In this document: positions 49,229 through 60,900 of the stretch, in pieces
Layout: every line of letters begins with the position of its first letter
How positions within the stretch are numbered: position 1 is the stretch's first letter
Assembly: GCA_002633005.1 (NCBI GenBank)
Contig: NMRA01000080.1
Coordinates: 911,202-975,201, forward strand
Source: Phoronis australis
Taxonomy: Eukaryota > Phoronida > Phoronidae
Length of the DNA stretch: 64,000 nt
Direction of reading: 5' to 3'
Translations under genes and position numbers: made by a program
Notes under the pieces: model-generated
What the model saw: only the letters and a program-made list of their open reading frames with translations
What the model was told of the DNA's origin: nothing
Databases searched by the model: none

Positions 49229-51750
49229 CCACCTACATGTAGGTCATGACGTTGACCTGCATACATCGCTGACTATCTTGTTATAAAACAAACACAATCA
49301 CAATGACAATGTTACAGAAAGAGTCTCGTCGTGTACAGATAAGTTGTTGGTTGATTAATTTGCTTAGCTCAGTAGCTAAATCTAAAATGAGAGGTTATTC
49401 ACGTTATTCAGACCCCGGTCTTAAGGGTTTCTTACAGTATATTCGTGGCACGTGAATTTTTCATTTCCTCAATTTACTATTTTACTCCTCAAAGTAATAA
49501 CACTGCAACAATTTAAATTATTCGCACGTTTAAAACGAAACAAAAACAACCCGTAAGCACACGCATATGTATCAAAAACAGCATGAGGTGGCTAAGAGTG
49601 ATGCTATAGATATAATAAGGATTTCCCAAAATATGGTTTTACTCGCTTATGTTTTTCTTAATACGCAGTAATTGTGCCGAGACACTGCTCAAATGTGTTG
49701 TGTTCTTTAACGTCTGCTTAGGTTATAAAGGATCCGAGAAAAATGTTGCAATTTTGACCAAATTTTGAACATCACATCTCAGAAACGACTGACTGGAATC
49801 GCATGAAATTTTCGAATGTGACGCTTTACACTTTATTCTTTTAGGAATTGTGTTTAAAATGTTCCAATTTTGCATGAGTAGCTATTAAAAAGAGAATTTA
49901 TATGATTTTATGAAAATTTAAGTTGCATAAAACAAAAACGAAACGATTAGGTATTGATACTAATGAGATTATTTTGAGCACTGTCCCTCTTAGACGTGAG
50001 TGCTGAGAAAAATAAAAGGACCTTCGTGTTCCAGTACCTCTTGCTTTCGTAAAAAATGCAGTTTTTTGAAATGGAATTTTCATATTGTGAAACTTTTAGC
50101 TGGTAAGTCGCAGCAACACCCAATTGCTTAAATACTGGTTTGGAAAGCAGGTAACTTGGATACCACTCAAAGTATCATGTTTTCAACCGTAAATGTCCGT
50201 ATCTGTCCTTTTTCAGAAACCGAAAATTCCACCGGGGCACGTACATGTACCACCATGTTTGGCCGCTTTTGTACAACTGTAAAAGAGAACCTTTGGAATG
50301 TCCAATGACACGACCCCTCTGCTCGTATCAACTGTTTTCTATTTTACCTTGGTTAGTTTTAGCATGAACCTAGCTAATAGTGAGAGTGGACCTTTTCAAG
50401 CGCAGATCCAGGAATGTGTCCAGGGGTCAGAAAATGGATCGGCATGCACTGGAGGCAAAGGGTGAGATTATTAGTTCATTACTGTGTTCGAAAACTGACC
50501 AATCAGGGGTTTTGAGCCCTCTTTGGAACAAAACTTGCTTCTCTGAAATATAAAATAGCGGGGTTGTATTATTAACTCATCTGTACATTACAATTGATTT
50601 TTGAACCCTGTAATCCTATAATAGATTTTCATTGTTGCAACAACTTCCCATGGTCTCCTTCGTCACTGCTGTAGCAATACGAATATTTGTTTGTTTGGCA
50701 TCTTGCTCGATAATTGCACAACCGAGTAGCGCCATCTAGAGTCTTTTAATCTAACCGACAGTCACGGATTGACATAAAACTGTGTGAGTTGTGTAAAAAT
50801 GACTACACAAAGACAGCAGTAACAGATGGAAGCTACCTCGTGGTTCCAAAATTTTCGATATAGATTTGGGAGAGCGATAAAAATAAGTACAAATGGCCTT
50901 AAAATAAGCAGTGAAAATGCCATTTTTGTATTTTATTCTTTCCTCTTTCTTGCTATATCGTTATGTTTGCTATATCGTGAAACGATAATGTGTTGTCGCT
51001 GGCGAAAAGTCATTCACTTCCCAGTAACTTTTATTTGCGGTTTTTAAGGAAAAATACAAAATGGTTGTAAAAAGAGTTAAAAAGCTCAGAAAATCATCGA
51101 AAATCAGACTCCGGTTTCTTTTGTCAAGGCCAGCTGGTGTGCTAAGTTTCAAAAAGATCGGTGATTTTGCGTATTTGGTTTTTATATAGAATTGCTCTTA
51201 ATTAGTGACATAATGATACAAGGAATTACTACTTTCAGAAAATAATGCACTTTTGCCCCTGTGGTTTTGTAGATATTTGGCTAAATGTAGACACTTGTCG
51301 ATAATATCCTACACAGCCTGAAAAGGAAGGTTTTACTGGCAAAAATGCGCAAGTCATTTAAGTTCAAAGACAGACTGGGTTTGACTGATATTTTGATTTC
51401 AATTTTCAATAACTTAGTTGAGAATATCGTTGATAATGGAGTGCACAATGGATATCTTTGAACATGACCAAACGATATTTATTGATAATTCAACTTGCTT
51501 TGCCCAATAGTCAGACAATAAGCTACGAAGCGCCGAGAGTGTATGCCCTTGCCAAAACCAAAATTTGGCGTTAGCACATGTACATAACTAAGAACTTTTC
51601 ACAAAAGACAAACTGCCGTTAAACAGTGACGCCATGATTTAAACCTTAGACCCACTTCTAATCTTTCCTAGTCCAACAAAGCTTGATTTAATCAAGGTCG
51701 CTGGCCTTAGGGTAACCTTATCGTTACCAAAACGTCATATAACAACGCTT
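49229..51750. other. Upstream flank of the STAND gene
   Basis: Expected to hold the promoter and any 5' UTR exon of the minus-strand gene. No TATA box or CpG-rich patch stands out. No exon on either strand is convincing. Confidence 0.4.
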
Positions 51751-51757
51751 CTTTTGC

Positions 51758-51823
51758 GACATTAATATAGGAACGCCACCATTTTGATCACCTCAGGGCG
51801 TGGCTTCCTATATTAATATCCAA
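51758..51823. repeat. Inverted repeat around a gcgtggcttcc block
   Basis: gacattaatataggaacgcc at the left is matched by ggcttcctatattaatatcc at the right with small gaps, giving an imperfect stem of about 20 bp around cattttgatcacc. Possibly a small fold-back element. Confidence 0.6.
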
Positions 51824-52955
51824 AAGGTACAGAAGTGTGGGTCCGTTTATACTAATTTGGAGTGCCTATCTTATACGGCCCTGCCTGAATGGGACCGAAG
51901 AGCGGTTCTCCCTTGGGGGCCCACCTGAAGGCGGCCAAAAAGCGATACCTGCTACATGTACATTAAATCCCAGGCAGAAGGCATTTTTTGACTCGTGACA
52001 TTACCCGGTCACATGATGTGACCATGTGATTCTGATGGGACGTCTAAAGTGTACTGTATGCATAAAACCTGCCTCAAATGCACTCTGAAAACATTAATAA
52101 GCACAAAGTTTTTGCAGCACATAACGGAGGCAGGACGTGTGGTTTCTCATTTCAGTTACAACCATTGGCCGCTAGCCAGAAGGTTTCAATAGGTGGAGCC
52201 AAAATTGGGAACCGATTAAGCAACCAACCGAGACGGGTGGTTCCATCACTCCACGGTTGTAATAATATACAGTTCATCATTTTTTGTCTCTAGAAATCTG
52301 TTTACTAAACAACATTTGTATCTTTTGAGTGATTTATTTGTCAAAATGATAACAAGTACATCAAAGAAAATATATCCTTGAGACAAAACATCACGTGTTC
52401 ACACACGACCACCCACCCTCCACACATACATCACATAACTTATAAAATCATGTTTGTTGCAGAGAAATAACAAGGGTTTTTCAAAACAATTTGAAGGGGT
52501 TGCATATTTCTTAGAATAAATCGATTGTACAGGTAATACTTAATTTTGTATAAAGGGCATCGTCTGGTCTCAAAAGCTTTCGTAAATAAAATATTGACGA
52601 ATTGAGGGATGTCCGGTATAGGAGTTTCACTCTTCATTAAACAATTTCTGGAAATAGTGGATTAATAACTACTTATTTATGACGTAATTTGCTAATGATC
52701 TTTTATAAACTGCCCTTCTTTAGTGTTAAGGATAGTATACTTATACAGTTGTTTTTAATTTCTCGTCTTTAATGAAGCGAAAATAAGATTGAGCTAGTTT
52801 CTCTCACCTCAGTGAACTGGATCTCTATTTATCATTTGCCTATGAACTCTGAGATTTTGTACTAATTGCAGATCACTTTTTGAACTTTCCTTATTCTGAA
52901 CAATTCCCCGCCAGTTTAACCTTTATTTAACTTTCCTATGAAGTTATTAGCAAGT
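51824..52955. other. Unassigned intergenic stretch
   Basis: Nothing recognisable apart from AT-rich tracts. It would hold the 3' UTR of the candidate minus-strand gene that ends at 52956. Confidence 0.35.
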
Positions 52956-53161
52956 TCAATCATTAATTTTCTTCTCCAGTTTTTGTAGCATATCTTTTGT
53001 CTTCGAAATATCGACAGGAGATCGTCTACGCGTGGTTGCTCGATTTGACTGCGCCAGTAAAATTTCTTTACACACATTACATAAACAGATGAAGTAGCCA
53101 ACGCAGACTGACACGAAGACCTTGCTTTCTTTATAGGCGGTCACGTCCATAGCTTTATTTG
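52956..53161 (-). CDS. Candidate last exon of a membrane protein
   Basis: After the acceptor aaattag (intron side at 53162-53163) an open frame runs 67 codons to a stop at 52958-52956. It reads ANKAMDVTAYKESK, then a hydrophobic segment VFVSVCVGYFICLCNVC long enough to span a membrane, then a basic stretch NRATTRRRSPVDISKTK and a short helical end KDMLQKLEKKIND. A hydrophobic helix followed by a positively charged tail would place the C-terminus in the cytosol. The exon needs an incoming phase 1, which the candidate exon at 55852 supplies. Family not recognised. Confidence 0.4.
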
Positions 53162-55361
53162 CTAATTTAAACGTTCCTGTACGCATTCTGAGTAACACTA
53201 ATTGTTTGTTGAAGATATGCACGTTACCCATGCAAGCTCACACTTTGAACAAAGCAGGTGAGACCATGGCCTCATTGTGCGTCTCCGTGGCTACCACACA
53301 GTCTTCATCAAGGATGGTTGCACCGTTTTCCAGTTCAGGAGCATGTCGTAGTTAGCCTGAAGAAAAAAATTAATGAAACATGTTTCATCTTTATTGAAAA
53401 CCGCGAATTCTCCCTTTGTCTATGGAAGGTTTTAAATTTTGTTTTCACCCACTTCCTCCTTTGGGTAACCGTCAGGTGCTACACGGGATGACAGATAAGC
53501 GTATGACTGGATACCGCATCAGTTTCTACACTACAGTCGCAATTTTGAGTTACTTCAAGTTCTGAGCTAGTGCAACGCCAGTGTTAAGAGACAAACACCA
53601 GTTTTAATACCAACACCGCGCCAATCTCTAACTGATCATAATGACTCATCTGGAAAGAAGTCAGACCTGAAGTACCTACGGTTCTAATTCCCAATAAAGG
53701 CGTAGTTTCGAACGTAGGCAAATGGGCCTTAACACTCGCATATACGGTAGAGGCAAAATTGTACTTATCCGTCATTTAATTTCGAAAAAATGGTGAGATT
53801 TTAAAAATCCCACAGTAATTTCTTTCGCAGAAATTGTCAATACAAAACTAGCGTTTTATAGGCTTGGTACATCAGTGACGCTCGTTTTTTCCTGCGAGTT
53901 TACTAAAATAACTTTTCAATTTGTTAGTATTCTAATATCGAACATGGCATTAAATTCGTAAAGGTGTGAAAATGGTAAATACATATGTGAGCTAAAGAGT
54001 CAGAATATCGGTCATTCGGACAATCGGCCCTTCGGACGATCAAACCCACCTCCGACAGTTTGTGTGTGCTACACGGTACACTTCGATCGCGAAGAAATAT
54101 TTTGAGCCTCGGAATGTCCAAGTTTAAATCATTCAATAACACGCCATGTACCATATACGCCATTCCATCTCTGACAGGTGGAGCCGTCCTTGTGAGTAAC
54201 TTACGAAGTGCTATCAACATTAAGGTATATGGTACTGGACACTAAAAAAGGTCGAGGTTGTGCAAAGGCAATTAATCTGCCTCTCAATTTTACTTTGATT
54301 TAAAGACTTAATTACTTTTTGATCAACTATTTAATAACTAAAAGCAATATTCTTGTCAATAAACAATATAGCTATCATTTGGGTACATTTGTTTGGGACA
54401 CACTGTAGTTAGGGAGTTACTTCAGGTTGTAAAACTTGACTAAAGCACTTTGCCACTTGGAGTTCAGATGATAGAGATCTTGCCAAGTTTCAGCCCGTAT
54501 CAATGTTTACTGGAGTGCCATCAACCCTCACCATTTCAGTTTTTATTGTCAGAAAATCATCCATGAATCAGCCGATTTTGGTAGATGTATAAATACGTAA
54601 ATCAGAAAAGAACGAGCCTGAAATAGTTAATTCCAAAATGGTGCAAGTACACACAGTCTGTAACCTAAGTTACCTGCTCATTTGAGAAAAACTCAAAATC
54701 TTAGGATTGTGGCAATGTTTTTACGTCTCAAAGTGCTTAGGTTGAGAATTCATGATAAACAGCGGTGGAATGGTTATTTGAAATAGCCTACACCATAATA
54801 GCTATGACATATTTGGTGTGAAATTTGCCAGTTTTCTTCTAAGCTCTTTTAATTTGGAATAGAAAAAAAATAAAGAAAAAGATTCCACCATCAAAAACAA
54901 GGTGTAAATTGTTCGAAAGCTGCATTGATGAATAAGTGTTATTATTTGGGGACGGGCACCAAACAAGGACACGCTGAACTCTTAATTAAAAACTTGTTCC
55001 TGTTCTTATTTATAACTTACATCTTGATTCATTGCATATCCACACGGGGCTGAGTAGGCCATACCGAAATCATGGCCAACATGTTCAAAGTAGAATAAAC
55101 GACATTGTCAACATGTTGGCATACTTCCTTGGTTTTACGTAACAGGCCACATTCGCATTCATGTTCCTCCACAAAAAATGAACCTTAATCCGTGCAATGA
55201 ATTTTTTGAGGAAAGTTCATCGTTGCTTTTAAAGAAAATTTCACTGTCCCATATATTGTGTTGACCATATACTTCACAACAGAACGCATGACGACGAACT
55301 CATACATGTATGTTCATAAAACTCAGGCACTGAATACAGACAAAACTTAATAGCACAGGGA
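53162..55361. other. Intron or intergenic space with ambiguous coding signals
   Basis: Two places have protein-like open frames in more than one frame: 53240-53352 and about 54040-54186. Each has an acceptor-like site on the minus strand but no frame that splices cleanly to its neighbours. Otherwise nothing is visible. Confidence 0.3.
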
Positions 55362-55491
55362 AGAGTTCAGAAACGCTAGGACCTCGCTAAACTCTAGCAG
55401 AAATCAGATATTCTCTTAAAATGCATGGCAACATCTCACGTAATCTCGTGAAGTCTTGCTTTTTCGGGAGTTCCTAGCGTTACTGAACTCT
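55362..55491. mobile_element. Palindromic MITE-like element, copy 2
   Basis: Begins agagttcagaaacgctagg and ends ttcctagcgttactgaactct, approximate inverted complements over about 20 bp. Shares the gacctcgctaaa and cgtgaagtcttgct blocks with 55504-55647 and 23807-23943. Confidence 0.78.
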
Positions 55492-55503
55492 GCCTTCCAT
55501 TGG

Positions 55504-55647
55504 GTTCAGTAACGCTATGACCTACGCTAGGACCTCGCTAAAATTCAGCCAAAATCACGAGTTCTCATTTGAAATGCACAACAATATCTCACGTAATATC
55601 CCGAAGTCTTGCCTTTTAGCGAGGACCTACATGTAGCGTTACTGAAC
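55504..55647. mobile_element. Palindromic MITE-like element, copy 3
   Basis: Begins gttcagtaacgct and ends agcgttactgaac, exact inverted complements for 13 bp. The inner gacctacgctaggacctcgc is partly duplicated within the left arm. Only 12 bp separate it from copy 2. Confidence 0.78.
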
Positions 55648-55851
55648 TCTATCCAGGTATAGTATGCCGGATTTATTTTGCAGACAAGCTGGGCGTATAA
55701 TCGGATAATATCAGTTCAGGTGCCAAAATTCAAGTGATAATTTTGGTTATCCCATTATTCAAACCCAGAATAAGATAAGGTGGTGAAAACCTTTAAAACA
55801 ATTGAAAAGGTGGAGATGTGTATTGGATTTAGAAAAAGCAAGATAAGATAC

Positions 55852-56167
55852 CCGCCCTTGTTGCCATAAACTTGAAGTCATTCCACTGGTATGGACAGTA
55901 CAGAGTAGGAACTGAAGTGAACAAGATTTGAACTATATTACACCAAAGAACACGGCCACGCAGTAGGCAAAGACCTCCTCCCGCAGACTGGTCAAAACAT
56001 AGGTGAGTTGAACGATACTGTGACAGTGTTATTTTTTTTCCTAAATAACATTCAAGAATGGATGGACTCACAGGATTTATTATCTCTGCGGCGAAGGATG
56101 TTACAGGTGTGTCTCCGATGAGTTGCCAGCAGTCACTGGTATTATTTAAGTTTAAGTTCTCATGCAC
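55852..56167 (-). CDS. Candidate small exons of a minus-strand gene
   Basis: Three short segments look like exons. 56167-56072: ATG then HENLNLNNTSDCWQLIG and TSFAAEIINP, donor gtgagt. About 55987-55944: a hydrophobic EVFAYCVAVFF before a weak donor gtgtaa; its acceptor is uncertain. 55911-55852: acceptor cttcag, PTLYCPYQWNDFKFMATRA, donor gtatct. The last two join in frame (phase 1) and continue in phase with 53161-52956. The first junction requires the less obvious acceptor gggag. A stretch with several Cys and Trp plus a hydrophobic segment would suit a membrane protein. I do not recognise it, and the model could be wrong. Confidence 0.3.
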
Positions 56168-57922
56168 GCGACCAAAACGTCATGAACATTGTATTTCTTT
56201 TTCATTCAAAAGCACGCAAAAAGCCTAGACGCTAGTAAGGATGATACTTTTGAATGATCTGCGCAATTGGCGATTGAAAGTAATTTGAAATTGGAGGGTC
56301 AGAATTGACGAATAATAAGGCTTGAGTTTAAATTAAAACGATTTTTGTATGTTAAACATGAAGACGACTTATGATCTTTGATCCGCTTACGAAACAAGAA
56401 AACAAAACTGTGTGTCCTTTAATTGCAAATATCTAACCAATGAGCTAAATGAGAACAATAATCAGGTGTCGTAAACACCAGAAGCAATTGGCGATCAAAT
56501 GCTAATGACGTCAACTTGATCATTTTAGAAAAACTTGTCTATGAGTTCATTGGCCCACGTAGCCTCAAATCGATGAGCCAATTTTTTGACATTATTCGAA
56601 TGTCTGCCTTTTTCTAATTGATTTCGGATTTCAGTATGCGTGATTTCAATCGTCTGCTACATCGCGGCCATTTTCCTCAAAGGCCAACTGCGTTGAAATT
56701 TAACTAAACACATAAGATCACCGTGAGAACAAGCACTTTCGCAACATGCTAGACCCATATCTGTAAAATTGTTACTCTGCATTAGATTCTGAATGCAATA
56801 CGTATTATTCAAAACAAAATCATGCAATATTGTGGTAGGTTTGGCGCGCTCGTTGGTCCTGAGTTAAGGTTATCTCAAACCTTATTTAATGATCTTCATT
56901 CTAACTTTTAATCAAAAACAGGCTATGTCAACGAGTATGCATTCAGAAAGGTAAAAATGAGAGATTATAAAACGTGTTTTGTATTTATGTGCCGTTATTA
57001 TTAGTAGTTTCCACGTTTTAAGTCAAAATTTCGTTTTAAGAAATGTACACCCATAGCAAAATAACCCTATGGTCGATTTTAACGAAATCATTTTCTTAAT
57101 GAAAATTTAATCTTTTAACCTAAAAACGTTGCTAAGAATTTCCGATTACCCATTTTTAGTTTTGTTTTTCAACTCCCACAATGATGTAAAGTATTTTTGT
57201 AAAAACCTAGCATCGTGAGTCGTACGTGTACTATTCTATCTCACGGTACGCAGAAACTGGGCATTTAAAATGAAAAGCCGAACACCGTTTTTGAGATTGG
57301 CGAATAAATATGTGAAATTCGCAAAGCCGTTTTCGAGAACTCGTGTTCCTAACTTCTAATGCAGTCGATTTGCCGAGTCCGAGAAAAAGCGGAAGAAGTA
57401 GGGAGTCTATGACTGGCGGGAGATTGGATTTGAGTGATAGCCTTCTGACCTTTGACCTCAGATAAATAGTAAACAAATTTCCGTGCTGTTGGAGGTGGTT
57501 TTGCTAATTTTTTGTCTCACTTCACGGCAAATATTTCGTATTTGACGTTCCCTAGAATGAAACTTTTGTATTTTGTTATGTTAAATATTGACAAAACGTC
57601 CATTTTTGAATAAGGTTTGAGACATTCTTAAGCAATAATGGATCTTTATAAGCCAATGACGCTGAGCGCGCTCCTAAGCTTATCTCTGAACTATGTTCAG
57701 CGCAATTGTGAACTGTGTCCAAACATCAATTGTCCTTTTATCTGATATCCTATCTTTAGTCTACAAAACATTTCTGTTTTGACACAAAATGAAACTAAAT
57801 TCTACGTCGAGTATCTTACACTTTTGAACTTTGATTGGCGCACTTCATAGCATCTTATACGTTTTTGCATTAGTTTTTCCCGTTGCGAATATTTGTTAAT
57901 TTTTTCATTGGGTATCTTGCAG
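56168..57922. other. Unassigned stretch upstream of the plus-strand gene
   Basis: No exon recognised. It lies between the minus-strand candidate (head end near 56167) and the first recognised exon of the plus-strand gene at 57923, and may hold earlier exons or promoters of either. Confidence 0.35.
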
Positions 57923-60900
57923 ACGGCGAATTTGGTATACGTCACTGAAAATGATAGTAGTCCAGAGTTAGAGATGGTGGAAAATTTGAAAGAAAACTCC
58001 ATGTCCGCGGAGACTGGTGAAACTGACGTATATGATAGCAACTGTATTATGTCGACTACACAGCCCTCCTCAACAACAACGGAAGAACTAAGCGGAAACA
58101 TCGACGCTGATAACAACGATGAGACAGAAAATGATAGTATGATTTCTGCCTTCCGTCATTTCACCTCATTTGGACATTACTTTAAAGCCTAACTCCAACG
58201 CAATTTTGTTATTGGGTTAACCAGATAGTCTTAGCAAAGCCTTAGAAAAATAAGAAAACGCGAGTCAGTTCAATCACCCAAATGTAAGCCCGTCAAATGA
58301 TACGTGAAGCTATGTTGCATCACTTCGAGATCACAGCACAAACAACGGAAGGTTGTATTGAATAGAGGTCTGAATAGAACACCATTGCGTGCGGGTGTTA
58401 TTAGCAGCTGTTTAAAGTAAAAAGGTGATTCTCACTGTGACGTAAACAAAAACAAGCCAATACGCCTGACATTTGACAATTTATGGTACTAGTGGGCTCA
58501 AAGCAATGCTCTTAACATACTGTAGGAACCAAATTTTTAGGTGTTACTGTTGAATACAGGCTTTTAGCGAGTACCGAATTTTTAAACGGAGACCTTATAA
58601 AGGCAAAGGCAACCTTTTCTCATGTCAGTTTTAGCTAAATTAAGGTTCTTTGATTATCTCAGACATATTTTTCACTTATTTACAGCTTTTCGCAATTTAA
58701 TTCATTTCTCGTCCTCTACTCTGGAAGTGACGTTTTTGGGATGCAAGAAATTCGCGCCAATTTCTTTCCATATAGTCTGACTGTGAGAGCTGCCGAGTCA
58801 GTAATTGTTCTATCTCGGTTGTGATAAGTTCGGTTGTCGTTTGCTTTTCTTTACGAGTCAGTCAACATGCCACGTTGTTGTTGCGTACTGGGATGTACTC
58901 ATTATCGCCTCACGTACAGAGGAACAACTGTCCCTCTTGCCCGAGTGCCCGCGACACACTCCCACTGGATGGTGACCTGAGCATCCAAACTGCTTACATA
59001 CCGCCGTGTGACTGACTCTCTCGCCACACACCTGGCACCTTCTAAATAGCTCCAATACTGTAGACAAGTCCACAATAAACTTATCAAACTTCGGCTCACC
59101 GATCTGTTCATTGGATGACGAACTGTCCTCTTCACTGGGTGTCGAACTGGGCCTGTATTCACTCCGACTACTCAACATCGCAGCAGTGCTGCTTGCAGGC
59201 TCTGGACTAGAGACAACAGCACAGGGCGAATCACTGCTAGTGCCCGGAATTGCACGCTCTGGGGAACGACGGTATGGCACCCTTCTTCAGGCGTTGTGTC
59301 GCAGAGACCTTCATCAATTCAGCGTACATATCTCTCTCGTAATCTGACGGCAGAAAATGCTTGCCACACACTCGGTAACGCTCCACTGCTTTGTACGTTT
59401 CGTGGAAGGGTAGCACTGCGTTCTTCACACGAACGAGCTAGCCAAGTACGGCGAAGTGTGTCATCCTTCGGAAAGCGATGCAAGGTACCCCGGCGCACGT
59501 GAGACGATACACATGAGTACATCCCGGTACGCAGAAAGAGCGTGGCATGTTGACTGACTAGTAAACAAAAGCAAACGACTACCGAACTTATCACAACCGA
59601 GGTAGAACAATGACTGACTCGACAGCACTCACAGTCAGACTATATGAAAAGAAACTGGCGCGAAATTCTTACCTCCCAAAACGTCGCTTCCGGAGTAATT
59701 AATTAAATTACGAAGAGCTGTAAATAAGTGAAAAATACGTCTGGGATAATCAACGAACCTTATTTTAGCTAAAAATGACACTGAAAAATGGTTGCCTTCG
59801 CCTTTAAGAAACACTGAGAGCTGATCTGCGATGTACACACTGGGATTAGTCATTGTGGATTAATGTGACGCACCTCTTTTTAATGCAATTCCCTGCGCGC
59901 AATTTTCCAATATTAGGTTTGAGAAATAACAATAAAATGGACGGTTTTATGACGTATATCTTTGCCTGTTGAGGGTCTGTATGTTAACTTTGGTAACAGA
60001 AAACAAGTACAGTCGTGGTTGTAAACATGCTTAGTCTGGTTTGCACGCCACCTGTTGGCCACATGAAGTGAGTCGTAGGGTAGCGCCACTGGTCAACAAA
60101 GTAGTTTGGGTAATATTTTGGAATTCATTGTGGCAATGGCGTTTATGACTGACGACGTGTTATTGAATGAGCTAAACTTGTTGGACATTCCCTTTTCGAA
60201 GTCGAAGAGACAATTTTAGTCAAATGTTGTTGTACAAGTGAGATCTACAGAAGACATTGAATTTTCAAGAATTGCTACCGAAATTGCACAAATGGTTTTA
60301 CCTCGTCTGTGGCCATAGAAACGTAACCTAGTGTAAACAAGGACAGCATTTTCAGACACGTGTCTTCAGGTAGAACATCTTGTAAAATACTTTGACTAAA
60401 TTTCACAACTCAAAAGGCTATCTGTGGTACTGTAGCTGCAAGGCGTAATGAAACAAACGAACACAGAAAAGGTCAGGTGTTGAAAGCAGTCAGCTTGTGT
60501 TGGAATATCACTATGCTCCACGCAAATCTCTCTTCCTCTACACTACTTCAAAACATCACCGCTGACGAAAAAGTTTTGAACACGTGCTGACCCAGCTTGT
60601 ATTTGAATGAGCCACGTTTGGAAATGAGGGCAGTTGTCTCTCCATGTTTTCAATCACTCAGAGCATGGGGGCTGTAATTATTGGTGTGGAAAACAAAGGA
60701 GATTCAGGTTCCTTGAAATTATGGCCACGTGCACAATACAGGTAAAGTGCATAGTAGTAATGACGGTACAATATTTTAATTTTCTTCAGAAACCAGTTGC
60801 TTTCGACCAGTCTGTCGAGGGCAGAAACCGTGTGTGAGAACTGCTGTTTTCTGACCGGTGCGGCCGTTCGTGTACAGTGTCTGTTCTCACAAAATGCAGT

